NCBI RefSeq assembly: GCF_900105385.1
Contig: NZ_LT629772.1
Span: 6,200,001-6,264,000, forward strand
DNA: 64,000 nt
Direction of reading: 5' to 3'
DNA from: Microlunatus soli
Lineage (GTDB): Bacteria > Actinomycetota > Actinomycetes > Propionibacteriales > Propionibacteriaceae
Shown: positions 53,702 to 62,708 of the stretch, in pieces
Position numbering within the stretch: the stretch's first letter is position 1
Layout: each line of letters begins with the position of its first letter
Notes under the pieces: model-generated
The model's database searches: none
What the model was told of the DNA's origin: nothing
The model's input: only the letters and a program-made list of their open reading frames with translations
Position numbers and translations under genes: made by a program

Positions 53702-54951
53702 CCGAGCGCCATGCCTGGATCGACGCGTCGGCCGGGATCGCCGGCGACATGCTGCTCGGGGCGTTGATCGACGCCGGAGCCGACCTGCAGTTCATCCAGA
53801 CCTGCATCGACGCGGTGCTGCCGGATTCGATCCGGCTGCGGACCGAGCCGGTGACCAGGGCCGGGATCGCCGCCACCAAGGTCCATGTCGACGTCCTCGT
53901 CGACGACCCGCCGCATCGGACCTGGAAGTCGATCTCCACGATGCTGGCCACGGCCGAGGTGCCCGAGCCGGTCCGTCGCAACGCCACCGCGGTCTTCGCC
54001 CGACTCGCCGAGGCCGAGGGGCAGGTGCATGGCGTGCCGGCCGACGACATCCACTTCCACGAGGTCGGCGCGCTGGACTCCATCGCCGACATGGTCGGGG
54101 CCAGCGCCGCCCTGCACGATCTCGGCATCGTGTCGCTCAGCGGCAGCCGGGTCGCCGTCGGCTCCGGCACCGTACGCGCCGCGCACGGCAGGATGCCGGT
54201 CCCGGTGCCGGCCGTCACCCGGCTGGCCGACGGCTGGGAGATCCTGGCCGGCGGCGAGGGGGAGCTGACCACGCCCACCGGGATGGCCGTGCTCGCCGCG
54301 CTCTGCCAGGAGTGCACCGACCTGCCGGCGATGCGGATCAGCATGGTCGGACTCGGCGCCGGCAGCAAGGACTTCACCGGGCGGGCCAACGTCACCCGGG
54401 TGCTGATCGGGCAGCGACAGCAGACGACCAGCGACGAGGACAGCGATCCGGCGGTGTTGCTGGAGGCCAACGTCGACGATTTCGATCCGCGACTCTGGCC
54501 CGGCGCCCTGACCGCGCTGCTGTCCGCCGGCGCGTCCGACGCATGGCTGGTGCCGATCCTGATGAAGAAGGGACGGCCGGCGCACACGCTCTGTGTGTTG
54601 GCTCATCCGTCGGCCGCAGCCGGGTTGCGTGACGTGATCCTGGAACAGACCAGCACCATCGGCGTCCGACAGACCGACTACCGCAAGTTCGCCTCGCCAC
54701 GGGCCTGGACCAAGATCGACATCTCCGGCGGAGCAGTGCTGATCAAGCTCGCCCATCGCGACGGTGTGATCCGGCAGGCCACCCCCGAATTCGACGATGT
54801 GTCAGCGGTCGCAGCATCCCTCGGACTGCCGGTCCGTACGGTGCTCGCCGAGACGATCGCCGCAGCACATACCGCCGGACTCCGGCCGGGCGAACCGCTT
54901 CCGGCCGAGGCCAGTACCCATCGTTTCTCTTGCAGGGAAGGACAATCATGA
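53698..54951 (+). CDS. larC: LarC, CTP-dependent nickel insertase
   Basis: 417 residues in one uninterrupted frame. The N-terminal WIDASAGIAGDMLLGALIDAG and HFHEVGALDSIADMVGA, the central GEGELTTPTGMAVLAAL, and the C-terminal EANVDDFDPRLW with LMKKGRPAHTL are conserved in the family. LarC inserts Ni(II) into the bis-thiocarboxylate using CTP to form the pincer cofactor. In Lactobacillus full LarC needs a ribosomal frameshift (larC1/larC2); none is needed here. The GTG overlaps larB after GGAGG; the stop overlaps the next ATG. Confidence 0.94.
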   Translation: MTERHAWIDASAGIAGDMLLGALIDAGADLQFIQTCIDAVLPDSIRLRTEPVTRAGIAATKVHVDVLVDDPPHRTWKSISTMLATAEVPEPVRRNATAVFARLAEAEGQVHGVPADDIHFHEVGALDSIADMVGASAALHDLGIVSLSGSRVAVGSGTVRAAHGRMPVPVPAVTRLADGWEILAGGEGELTTPTGMAVLAALCQECTDLPAMRISMVGLGAGSKDFTGRANVTRVLIGQRQQTTSDEDSDPAVLLEANVDDFDPRLWPGALTALLSAGASDAWLVPILMKKGRPAHTLCVLAHPSAAAGLRDVILEQTSTIGVRQTDYRKFASPRAWTKIDISGGAVLIKLAHRDGVIRQATPEFDDVSAVAASLGLPVRTVLAETIAAAHTAGLRPGEPLPAEASTHRFSCREGQS

Positions 54952-55808
54952 TCCCGACACTGGACTTCGGTCGGACCGGGCACACCTCGACCCGGATCAT
55001 CTTCGGAGCCGCTGCGCTCAGCGACGTCACCCAGGAGGAGGCCGATCGGACCCTGGAACTGGTCCGCCGGCACGGCATCACGCATATCGACACGGCCGCC
55101 AGCTACGGCGCTGCGGAAGAACGGCTCGGCCCGTTCATCGAGCAGCACCGGGACGACTACTTCCTGGCCTCCAAGACCGGCGACCGGACCCGCGAGGACG
55201 CCTACGCCTCGATCCGGCGTTCACTGGAACGGATGCGCACCGATCACCTCGACCTGATCCAACTGCACAACCTGGTGGACGAGGACGAACGGCAGACCGC
55301 ACTCGGCGCCGGCGGTGCGCTGGAGGCCTGCGTGCAGGCCCGCGACGAGGGCCTGGTCAAGCACATCGGCATCACCGGTCACGGTGTGACGGTGGCGGCC
55401 CAGCACCTGAAGTCGCTGCAGGTGTTCGACTTCGACTCGGTGCTGCTGCCGTACAACTTCCCGATGACCCGCAACCAGGCCTACATCGACGACTGGGAAG
55501 CGTTGTACGACTACTGCCAGCAGCACCGGATCGCGGTCCAGACCATCAAGGCGATCACCAAGGCACCCTGGCAGGACGACAAAGATCATTTCGCCGCCAC
55601 CTGGTACGAGCCGCTGCAAGATCAACAGGCGATCGACACCGCCGTCAGCTGGGTGCTCGGCCGACCCGGGATCTTCCTGAACACCGTCGGCGACATCCAC
55701 ATCCTGCCCAAGGTCCTGGACGCCGCCGAACGCTTCACCGCCCGCCCCGACGACGACGCGATGAGCGATCTCGAACGCGTTTGGGGGATGGAGCCGCTCT
55801 TTGTCTGA
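54948..55808 (+). CDS. Aldo/keto reductase coupled to larC
   Basis: 286 residues. AKR tetrad: HIDTAASYG (Asp, Tyr), YFLASKTG (Lys) and LIQLHNL (His). The central LPYNFPMTRNQ and late ITKAPWQ blocks match the AKR group related to ferredoxin-like AKRs without the iron-sulfur tail. ATG 54948 overlaps the larC stop (ATGA) after GGAAGGA. Co-translation with larEBC suggests a hydroxy-acid or carbonyl step linked to the racemase, which is inference. Confidence 0.87.
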   Translation: MIPTLDFGRTGHTSTRIIFGAAALSDVTQEEADRTLELVRRHGITHIDTAASYGAAEERLGPFIEQHRDDYFLASKTGDRTREDAYASIRRSLERMRTDHLDLIQLHNLVDEDERQTALGAGGALEACVQARDEGLVKHIGITGHGVTVAAQHLKSLQVFDFDSVLLPYNFPMTRNQAYIDDWEALYDYCQQHRIAVQTIKAITKAPWQDDKDHFAATWYEPLQDQQAIDTAVSWVLGRPGIFLNTVGDIHILPKVLDAAERFTARPDDDAMSDLERVWGMEPLFV

Positions 55809-56289
55809 GGGCTACGAGCGGACCTACCGCTGGGATGATCCACAGCAGCTGGCCGAGCAGGCGCCGACGACGTCCGGGCTGGAGTTCCTGCAGCGGATGA
55901 TCAAGGGCGACCTCCCGCAGTCGGCGCTGAGCAGCACCCTGGACTTCGACCTGGTGGACGCCGAGCAGGGGACGGTGACGATCGAGGCACGCCCGGCGGC
56001 CTACCAGGCCAACGCGATCGGCACCGTACACGGCGGGGTGATCGCCAGTTGGCTGGACACCGCAATGGGCTATGCGATCCAGAGCCGGCTGCCGGCCGGT
56101 GTCAGCCTGACCACTTTGGACATCCAGGTCCGCTATACCCGGGCGGTGCGCACCGACGACAAGCCGCTGCGGATCATCGGTGTCGCCGACCATGTCGGCC
56201 GCCGGACCGGGACGGCTCGGGCCGAGGTGCTGGGCTCCGACGGTCGTCGGCACGCCACGGCGACCACCAGTTGCCTGATCCTGAGTTGA
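55801..56289 (+). CDS. PaaI-type hotdog thioesterase
   Basis: 162 residues. A hotdog fold with the PaaI motif GTVHGGVIASWLDTAMGYA (His-Gly-Gly and catalytic Asp), followed by LDIQVRYTRAV. Hydrolyses acyl-CoA thioesters, often aromatic or short-chain. TTG start at 55801 overlaps the AKR stop by 8 nt, so it belongs to the larEBC transcript. Confidence 0.85.
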   Translation: MSEGYERTYRWDDPQQLAEQAPTTSGLEFLQRMIKGDLPQSALSSTLDFDLVDAEQGTVTIEARPAAYQANAIGTVHGGVIASWLDTAMGYAIQSRLPAGVSLTTLDIQVRYTRAVRTDDKPLRIIGVADHVGRRTGTARAEVLGSDGRRHATATTSCLILS

Positions 56290-56355
56290 TCATGGTGACT
56301 GCAGGGTGTCGAGCACCGAAGGAATAGCGAGCGCATCGGAGAGGTTGTCGGGAGC

Positions 56356-57429
56356 GTGCGTGGTGAGTACAAGGTTCCGGGCGGCAAACTGGTGGCCGCC
56401 GAGGTCGAGGTCGATGGCGGTACGTTCGGCTCGGTGCACGTGTCGGGGGATTTCTTCCTCGAACCGGACGAGGCACTCGGCAGGATCGACCAGGCGCTGA
56501 CCGGGCTGCCGGAGGATTCGTCGGTCGACACCATGAGTGCTGTGGTGCGCGCAGCCGTCGGACCGCAGGCACAGCTGATCGGCTTCGACGCCGACGCGGT
56601 GGCGATCGCGGTCCGTCGAGCCGTCGGCCGGGCGACCAGCTGGTCGGACCACACCTTCGAGATCGTGCACGGCGCGGCCGAAGAGCCGACGATGCAGATG
56701 GCACTGGACCAGGCGCTGACCGAGTCGGTCGCGGCCGGTCTCCGGGCGCCCACTCTGCGGATCTGGGAATGGGAACGCAATGCGGTGGTGATCGGCTCCT
56801 TCCAGTCCTACCGCAACGAGATCGACGAGGAAGCAGCCAGGGCGCACGACGTCACCGTGGTCCGCCGGATCTCCGGCGGCGGCGCGATGTTCATCCAGCC
56901 GGGCAACACGATCACCTACTCGCTGTACGTCCCGGGCTCGCTGGTCGAGGGGCTCAGCTTCGAGCGGTCGTACGCCTTCCTCGACGATTGGGTGCTCGGC
57001 GCGTTGGCCGACGTCGGCGTCGACGCGCATTACGCACCGCTGAACGACATCACTTCACCGGTAGGCAAGATCGGGGGTGCGGCGCAGAAGCGGATGGTGG
57101 CGACCAACGGTGCTCCGAAGCTGAATGGCGCCGTACTGCATCACGTGACGATGGCCTACGACATCGACGCGAACGCGATGCTGCAGGTGCTGCGGATCGG
57201 CCGCGAGAAGCTGTCCGACAAGGGCACCACCAGCGCCAACAAGCGGGTCGATCCGGTGCGCAGTCAGACCGGGATGTCGCGCGCAGATGTGATCGAGGCG
57301 TTCAAGAAGCACTTCGCCGGGCGCTATCGCACCGTCGCCGGTCAGATCACCGCAGCCGAACGGGAACGCGCGACCGCCCTGGCCGCCGAGAAGTTCGGCA
57401 CCGACGACTGGCTGCACCGGGTTCCGTGA
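56356..57429 (+). CDS. lplA: Lipoate-protein ligase with N-terminal accessory domain
   Basis: 357 residues. Residues ~1-80 (GEYKVPGGKLVAAEVEVDGGTF…DEALGRID) are the small lipoate-ligase accessory domain (LplB/C-domain type). The catalytic BPL_LplA domain follows: RRISGGGAMF carries the RRxxGGG motif, and PVGKIGGAAQKR supplies the catalytic Lys. Thus the domain order is accessory first, unlike E. coli LplA. It attaches lipoate to 2-oxoacid dehydrogenases. GTG 56356 follows GGGAG. It lies 66 bp behind the thioesterase. Confidence 0.87.
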   Translation: MRGEYKVPGGKLVAAEVEVDGGTFGSVHVSGDFFLEPDEALGRIDQALTGLPEDSSVDTMSAVVRAAVGPQAQLIGFDADAVAIAVRRAVGRATSWSDHTFEIVHGAAEEPTMQMALDQALTESVAAGLRAPTLRIWEWERNAVVIGSFQSYRNEIDEEAARAHDVTVVRRISGGGAMFIQPGNTITYSLYVPGSLVEGLSFERSYAFLDDWVLGALADVGVDAHYAPLNDITSPVGKIGGAAQKRMVATNGAPKLNGAVLHHVTMAYDIDANAMLQVLRIGREKLSDKGTTSANKRVDPVRSQTGMSRADVIEAFKKHFAGRYRTVAGQITAAERERATALAAEKFGTDDWLHRVP

Positions 57430-57460
57430 TCACCGGACCACTCTGGAAGGATGAGTGATC

Positions 57461-58066
57461 ATGGACCAGCCGGAGCAGATCATCGCCCTCGTCCGTCACG
57501 GTGAGACCGAGTGGAACCGTCAGCATCGTTGGCAGGGACGTGCGGGTGCCCCGTTGAACGATCTCGGGCGTCGGCAGGCCGAAGCCGCTGCGGAGCCGCT
57601 GCGTCGGATCCTGCCCGACGGACGGGAATGGTCCTGGATGATCACCTCGCCGCTGGAGCGCGCCGTGCAGACCGGTGAGCAGATCACCCGATCGCTGCCG
57701 GTCATGCCGGTGGGCACCGACACCGACCTGGTCGAGCGGGACTACGGTGTCGCCGACGGAATGCTCGCCACCGAGGCCGCGCAACGGTGGCCGGACGGCA
57801 ACTTCCCCGAGATGGAAACCGATCAACAGATCCGCGCCCGCGGCGCCCGGGCGATTCGCCGGATCGCGGCCGCCCACGAAGGCGACGGCATCGTGGTCGC
57901 GCACGGGTCGCTGATCAGGATGTTGATCAGCGAACTGTGCCGGACCGAGGCACCGAGGATCCTCAACGGAGCAGTCAATCTGATCGGCTCCGACGGTCGG
58001 GACTGGGAACTGCTGGAACACAATCTGGTGGGGGAGCTACCGGTGGACGAGGTGGAGATCGCCTGA
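57461..58066 (+). CDS. Histidine phosphatase (phosphoglycerate mutase-like)
   Basis: 201 residues. LVRHGETEWN supplies the phospho-acceptor His, ITSPLERAVQTGE the second Arg, and VVAHGSLIRML the distal catalytic His. Acts on a small phosphate ester; acid phosphatase or phosphoglycerate mutase-like. ATG 57461 follows GGAAGGA; GTG 57455 is too close to it. The stop overlaps the next ATG by one base. Confidence 0.88.
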   Translation: MDQPEQIIALVRHGETEWNRQHRWQGRAGAPLNDLGRRQAEAAAEPLRRILPDGREWSWMITSPLERAVQTGEQITRSLPVMPVGTDTDLVERDYGVADGMLATEAAQRWPDGNFPEMETDQQIRARGARAIRRIAAAHEGDGIVVAHGSLIRMLISELCRTEAPRILNGAVNLIGSDGRDWELLEHNLVGELPVDEVEIA

Positions 58067-58899
58067 TGAACACCTACGACTTCTCGCAGATCGACGTCTT
58101 CGGGGCCACTCCCTACCGGGGCAACCCGCTGGCCGTGGTGCAGGACGCCGACGGTGTCGACGATGATCAACTGCAGGCCTTCGCCCGCTGGACCAACCTG
58201 AGCGAGACCACCTTCCTGGTGCCGCCGACCGATCCCGGCGCCGACTACCGGGTCCGGATCTTCACCGGCAGCGAAGAGCTGCCGTTCGCAGGGCATCCGA
58301 CGCTGGGCACCGCACATGCCTGGCTGCAGGCACATCCCGAGCACGAGGGTGATCGGGTGGTCCAGGAATGCGGGGTCGGACTGGTCACGGTGCGTCGTAC
58401 CGGGTCCGGGCTGGCCTTCGCGGCGCCGCCGCTGATCACCGACGAGCCGGTCGACGATCAGCTGCTCGCCGAGATCCGGGGAGTCCTCGGCCTCACCGCC
58501 GACCAGTTGCTGGCCTCCCGGGTGATCGACAACGGACCAGGTTGGGTCGGGGTGCTGGTGACCGACGACGTCGACATCATGGCGCTGCCGACCAGGGAGC
58601 TGCCCGGCGCGGTCGGCGTGATCAGCAGGAGCGCCGCGGCCGGCACCGGTCACGCCATCGAGGTGCGGGGCTTCTTCGCCTCCGGCGGCATCGCCTTCGA
58701 GGACCCGGTGACCGGCAGTCTGAATGCCGCGGTCGCCCAATGGCTGCTCGGACAGGGGATCCTGACCGCTCCGTACTCGGCCCATCAGGGGACCGCGGTC
58801 GGCGCCGACGGTGCGATCGAGATCGACCAGGACGCCGACGGCACGGTGTGGGTCGGTGGCCGGACGACGACCATGATCAGCGGCACCGTCACCATCTGA
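58066..58899 (+). CDS. PhzF family isomerase
   Basis: 277 residues. IDVFGATPYRGNPLAVV and TNLSETTFLV (with the catalytic Glu) open the first half. FTGSEELPFAGHPTLGTAHAW is the diagnostic block, and the second half repeats the fold with ASGGIAFEDPVTGSLNAA. PhzF isomerases move a double bond in dihydro-hydroxyanthranilate; most homologues act on unknown substrates. Overlaps the phosphatase stop by 1 nt. Confidence 0.9.
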   Translation: MNTYDFSQIDVFGATPYRGNPLAVVQDADGVDDDQLQAFARWTNLSETTFLVPPTDPGADYRVRIFTGSEELPFAGHPTLGTAHAWLQAHPEHEGDRVVQECGVGLVTVRRTGSGLAFAAPPLITDEPVDDQLLAEIRGVLGLTADQLLASRVIDNGPGWVGVLVTDDVDIMALPTRELPGAVGVISRSAAAGTGHAIEVRGFFASGGIAFEDPVTGSLNAAVAQWLLGQGILTAPYSAHQGTAVGADGAIEIDQDADGTVWVGGRTTTMISGTVTI

Positions 58900-58947
58900 C
58901 CAACCTCTGGCACGATCTGACCAAGCTCTGGCGAAAGGCTCTCCCCG

Positions 58948-60015
58948 GTGACGAACGGTTTGCACGATCCGCAGACCCGAGGCTTCGCCTCGGACAACTA
59001 CGCCGGCGCCCATCCGGAGGTGTTGGAGGCGCTGGGCCGGGCCAACGGCGGCCATCAACCGTCCTACGGCGCCGACGTCTACACCGCACGGCTCGCCGAG
59101 TTGCTGGTTGATCATTTCGGCGCCGGGGTGCAGGGCTTCGGCGTCTTCAACGGGACCGGCGCCAACGTCGTCGGACTGCAGGCGATGACGCCCCGCTGGG
59201 GATCGGTGATCACTGCCGCGTCGGCCCACATCCACACCGACGAAGCGGGCGCCCCGGAACGGGTCGCCGGCCTCAAGCTGCTGACCGTCCCGACCGGCGA
59301 CGGCAAGCTGCGACCCGACGATCTGGAGCGGTTCCCGGTCGATCCGACCGACGTCCACCACCCGCTGCCTGCGGTCGTCTCGATCACCCAGTCCACCGAA
59401 TACGGGACGCTCTACACCCCCGACGAGCTCGCCGCACTGACCGAACGCGCCCACCGGTTGGGACTGACCGTCCATGTCGACGGCGCCCGGATCGCCAACG
59501 CCGCGGCGAGCCTCGGGGTGCCGCTGCGCGCGATCAGCACCGACGTCGGCGTCGACGTGCTATCGCTGGGCGGGACCAAGAACGGCGTGTTGTTCGGTGA
59601 GATCGTCCTGGTGATCAATCCTGACGCTGTCGACGGCATCGACTACCTGCGCAAGCTGAACATGCAACTGGCATCCAAGATGCGTTTCCTGTCCGCGCAG
59701 TTCGTCGCACTGCTGGACGACGATCTGTGGCTGCGCTCGGCCGCCCGAGCGAACGCGATGGCGACCAGTCTGCGTAACGGCCTCCAACAGCGGCTGGATG
59801 CCGGAACGATCAGCGGTGTCGGCTTCAGCCAGCCGACCCAGGCGAACACGATCTTGGCCACGTTGCCCGACGGCGCAGCAGATCGGCTGCGGCAGCATTT
59901 CGCCTTCTACGACTGGGATCGGGCAGCGCGAGAGGTCCGATGGGTGTGTTCCTTCGACACCACCGAGTCCGACGTCGACCAGTTCTTGGCTGCGATCACA
60001 ACCGAGCTGGGATGA
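58948..60015 (+). CDS. Low-specificity L-threonine aldolase
   Basis: 355 residues. PLP fold-type I enzyme with FASDNYAGAHPEV at the start, VHVDGARIANA (Asp to the PLP nitrogen) and LSLGGTKNGVL (Schiff-base Lys). Splits threonine or allo-threonine to glycine and acetaldehyde. GTG start. Just upstream, TGACCAA(C/G)CTCTGGC is repeated in tandem across the end of phzF. Confidence 0.9.
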   Translation: MTNGLHDPQTRGFASDNYAGAHPEVLEALGRANGGHQPSYGADVYTARLAELLVDHFGAGVQGFGVFNGTGANVVGLQAMTPRWGSVITAASAHIHTDEAGAPERVAGLKLLTVPTGDGKLRPDDLERFPVDPTDVHHPLPAVVSITQSTEYGTLYTPDELAALTERAHRLGLTVHVDGARIANAAASLGVPLRAISTDVGVDVLSLGGTKNGVLFGEIVLVINPDAVDGIDYLRKLNMQLASKMRFLSAQFVALLDDDLWLRSAARANAMATSLRNGLQQRLDAGTISGVGFSQPTQANTILATLPDGAADRLRQHFAFYDWDRAAREVRWVCSFDTTESDVDQFLAAITTELG

Positions 60016-60155
60016 ACAGACCGAACACTCCGGGAGAACAACGGGTGCTTGTCTGTCCGTGGCGACCTCGTTAGTCTGCTGAGGACGGGACGGTCCCTCG
60101 GGAGCGAGGGGATTATCGGCGGCGACGATGCCACCGATGGGAGGGGTTCCTCACG

Positions 60156-61211
60156 ATGTCACAGCCGAAGACCGCACGGGCCACATTGCCACAGGCCACG
60201 ATCTCACGGGCCAAGGACTCACTGGCCAAAGTGCCACTACCCAAGGCGATCCAGAATCGTCAGGACCGCTGGGAGCTCTACAGCCGGTTGGCCCGGCGCG
60301 TCGGCTCGACCGTGGGCGGCCCGGTGGAACGACGGATCGAACGGCATCTGCTGCAGCGATCCTGGGTGAACGCCAAACCGGCGATGCTGAAGAACTACCT
60401 GGTCACGAGCTACCAGGATCCGGTGATCAACGTGCAGAGCATTTTGGCGCGGCACCACTTCATCGGCGAGGTCACCGGCGACGAACACAGAGCGTTGATG
60501 GCCGAGGAACTGGACTGGGCCGTGGAGAAGAACCGGGCACTGCGCAAACGCCAGCAGGAGTTGCCCGAGGAGTACGGCATGAGTTTCGCCGAACTCAAGC
60601 GGAAGGGCAAGTGGCGCGAGGCGTTCGCCCAGATCGTCGACGACCACGACGTGTACGCCACGAAGTGGACCGAGGCGCTGCACGGTGCCGACGGCCCACG
60701 GGTCTCGATCATCGAGGCCGCCTGCGGGTCGGCCAACGATTACCGGGCCTTCGACGGCTACGGGATCGCGCCGCTGGTGGACTACACCGGCATCGATCTG
60801 ACCGAGGCCAACATCGCCAACGCACGCTCGATGTTTCCCGAAGCAGACTTCCGGGTCGGCGACGTCCAGGACATCGACGCCGAGGACGGTTCCTATGACT
60901 GGGCCGTCGCCCACGATCTGCTGGAGCATCTCTCGCCGAGCGCGTTCAACCGGGCGATCGACGAGCTGTCCCGGGTGTCGCGTCGCGGCGTGCTGATCTC
61001 GTTCTTCCTGATGCGGGACGAGCCCGAGCACCGGATCCAGCCACGTCGCTACTACCACGTGAACGATCTGAGCAAGGACCGGATCGAGGAACGATTCGCA
61101 CGCTACTGCTCCGACATCCAGTGGACCCAGATCCGGCCGTGGCTGAAGGAGACCCACGACTTCGGCGACTATTACAACTGGCGCGCCTGGACCATGATCG
61201 CCAAGCACTGA
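60156..61211 (+). CDS. Class I SAM-dependent methyltransferase
   Basis: 351 residues. The first ~150 are a basic, helical region (KEELDWAVEKNRALRKRQQELPEEYG-like). The SAM fold begins at IIEAACGSANDYRAF (motif I), then YTGIDLTEANIANA, FRVGDVQDID and DWAVAHDLLEHLSPSAFNRAIDEL. Small-molecule or glycan methylation is plausible but not shown. The ATG follows GGGAGG; TAGTCT near 60073 is a candidate -10. Confidence 0.85.
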   Translation: MSQPKTARATLPQATISRAKDSLAKVPLPKAIQNRQDRWELYSRLARRVGSTVGGPVERRIERHLLQRSWVNAKPAMLKNYLVTSYQDPVINVQSILARHHFIGEVTGDEHRALMAEELDWAVEKNRALRKRQQELPEEYGMSFAELKRKGKWREAFAQIVDDHDVYATKWTEALHGADGPRVSIIEAACGSANDYRAFDGYGIAPLVDYTGIDLTEANIANARSMFPEADFRVGDVQDIDAEDGSYDWAVAHDLLEHLSPSAFNRAIDELSRVSRRGVLISFFLMRDEPEHRIQPRRYYHVNDLSKDRIEERFARYCSDIQWTQIRPWLKETHDFGDYYNWRAWTMIAKH

Positions 61212-61525
61212 TCTTGCGCGCCGAACGCGCCGGGATCTCGGAGGGGCGACCAGAATCACGCCGGCTTGATCTGACCTCGCCGATTTCTCGTCTCGGGAGC
61301 GAGCCGGGCGTGAAAGTGGTCGTTGCGGCCCTCAACCACGTCTCCCGAGGAAGGCGCGCGCTCGCGGTGCCAAGAACGCACCAGTGGGCCCACCTCCCCT
61401 CGTGTGGGCCATGTTGCCCCCGGTGGTGTTGCGTTTTCGCACCTGAGCCCTGCCGGCATCCCGGCCGTCCGGGAATGCGGGCCGGTGCTCACCCGCGGGT
61501 GGCACGACGTCCTAGGATCGATCGG
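61212..61525. other. 314-nt gene-free region
   Basis: No supported gene. CTCGGGAG (about 61293) and CTCCCGAG (about 61351) form an inverted pair, and GGCCCAC...GTGGGCC near 61387 forms a hairpin. The right end carries the -10 for the small ORF at 61526. Confidence 0.4.
61513..61518 (+). promoter_or_regulatory. Probable -10 of the small ORF (leaderless)
   Basis: TAGGAT lies 7 nt before ATG 61526. Confidence 0.45.
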
Positions 61526-61756
61526 ATGACGACGGAGTCGCAGGTGGTGGGGCAGCTGACAGCAGAGGACCGGGCTTGGCTTGAGTCGGTCACCGTTGCC
61601 GCGCTGCCTCCTGTGCCTGACGGGACGGAGCTCCTGGTACGGCGGCGTCGGATGGCTTCGGCAATAGGCGGACCGTCCGGCGGACGATGCTGGACGGGCG
61701 GTGAACTCGGCGGTCCCGGCGCTCCCGCGGGAACGCCTCCGAGGGGGACCGGATGA
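61526..61756 (+). CDS. Small hypothetical protein
   Basis: 76 residues. The N-terminal half (QVVGQLTAEDRAWLESVTVAALPPVPDGTELLVRRRR) looks like a genuine coding segment. The second half is Gly/Pro-rich low complexity, as if the original 3' part were lost. The stop overlaps the ATG of the Gfo/Idh gene (ATGA), so the ORF would deliver ribosomes to it. No family recognised. Confidence 0.5.
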   Translation: MTTESQVVGQLTAEDRAWLESVTVAALPPVPDGTELLVRRRRMASAIGGPSGGRCWTGGELGGPGAPAGTPPRGTG

Positions 61757-62703
61757 TCAGGGTCGGGTTGATCGGGGCCGTCGACCAACGGCACCGATGG
61801 TTCCTTGCGGCGGCGCAGCGACGACGTGCCGGCGTCCGGATCGTCGGACTCAGCGAGCCCGACCCGGCAGCACGGAGACGGACCGCAGAGCTGTACGACC
61901 TGCCGTCCTGGTCCGATCATCGCGACCTGTTGGACGCGGCCGCTCCGTCGTTGGTGGCGATCGCCGGGCCTGGATCCGGTCCGATCGTGATCGATGCGCT
62001 GCAGCACAACGTTGATGTCCTGGTCGCGCCGCCGCTCTGCGACAGCCTCGAGGAGCTGGACACGATCGCCCGACTTGCCGCCGATCTGGGACACCGGGTA
62101 TCCACGTCCTACACCTATCGGGGGCACCCGGCGGCCGGAACCGCCGTCGAGCTGCTCGGTCGGATCGGCCGCCCGCAACTGGTGTCACTGCTGCTCGGCG
62201 GCGAACACGACGGCACGGCGTCCCGACTGTCGATCATGGAAGCGTTCGACCTGTTCGGGCGGCTGACCGGAGGTAGGCCGGCCGGCCTCACCACGGTCAC
62301 CGATGGGCATCCGGCTGCGGTCGACGATCCCGCCGAGATCCGTGCCGCGTACGGCGAGTTGATCTTGGTCGGCAGTGCCACGAACGATCGCGACGGCTCA
62401 CCGTCCGATGCTGTCGGTGCAGAAGCGGTAGCCGACGAAGCGACCTTCGAGGTACGCCGCCGACCGGGCGCCGTGCCGAGCGAGGTGATCGAGATCAGTG
62501 GCCCGGCCGGAATGATCGAGTGGGAGGTCGGCAGCGGCCGGCTGCGCTCGATCCTCGACGGTCAGGATCCGGTGACACTCAGCTGCGGGCCCGCGACCGA
62601 GGCCGAATGGGTGCTGAACAACCTGATCCGCCGACGCGAGCCGATGATCGACACCGAGCATTCACTGGCGCTGAGCCGGCTGCTGCTGGCCGCCGGTCTG
62701 TGA
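61753..62703 (+). CDS. Gfo/Idh/MocA-family oxidoreductase-like protein
   Basis: 316 residues. The N-terminal Rossmann fold is MIRVGLIGAVDQRH, less standard than GxGxxG, with GLSEPDPA after beta-2. The usual EKP catalytic-Lys motif reads VAPPLCDS here, so the Lys is lost. The C-terminal beta-sheet domain is present (EVIEISGPAGMIEWEVGSGRL). It may be non-catalytic or use other residues. Coupled to the upstream 76-residue ORF, and convergent with a LacI gene 5 bp away. Confidence 0.78.
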   Translation: MIRVGLIGAVDQRHRWFLAAAQRRRAGVRIVGLSEPDPAARRRTAELYDLPSWSDHRDLLDAAAPSLVAIAGPGSGPIVIDALQHNVDVLVAPPLCDSLEELDTIARLAADLGHRVSTSYTYRGHPAAGTAVELLGRIGRPQLVSLLLGGEHDGTASRLSIMEAFDLFGRLTGGRPAGLTTVTDGHPAAVDDPAEIRAAYGELILVGSATNDRDGSPSDAVGAEAVADEATFEVRRRPGAVPSEVIEISGPAGMIEWEVGSGRLRSILDGQDPVTLSCGPATEAEWVLNNLIRRREPMIDTEHSLALSRLLLAAGL

Positions 62704-62708
62704 CGGGG

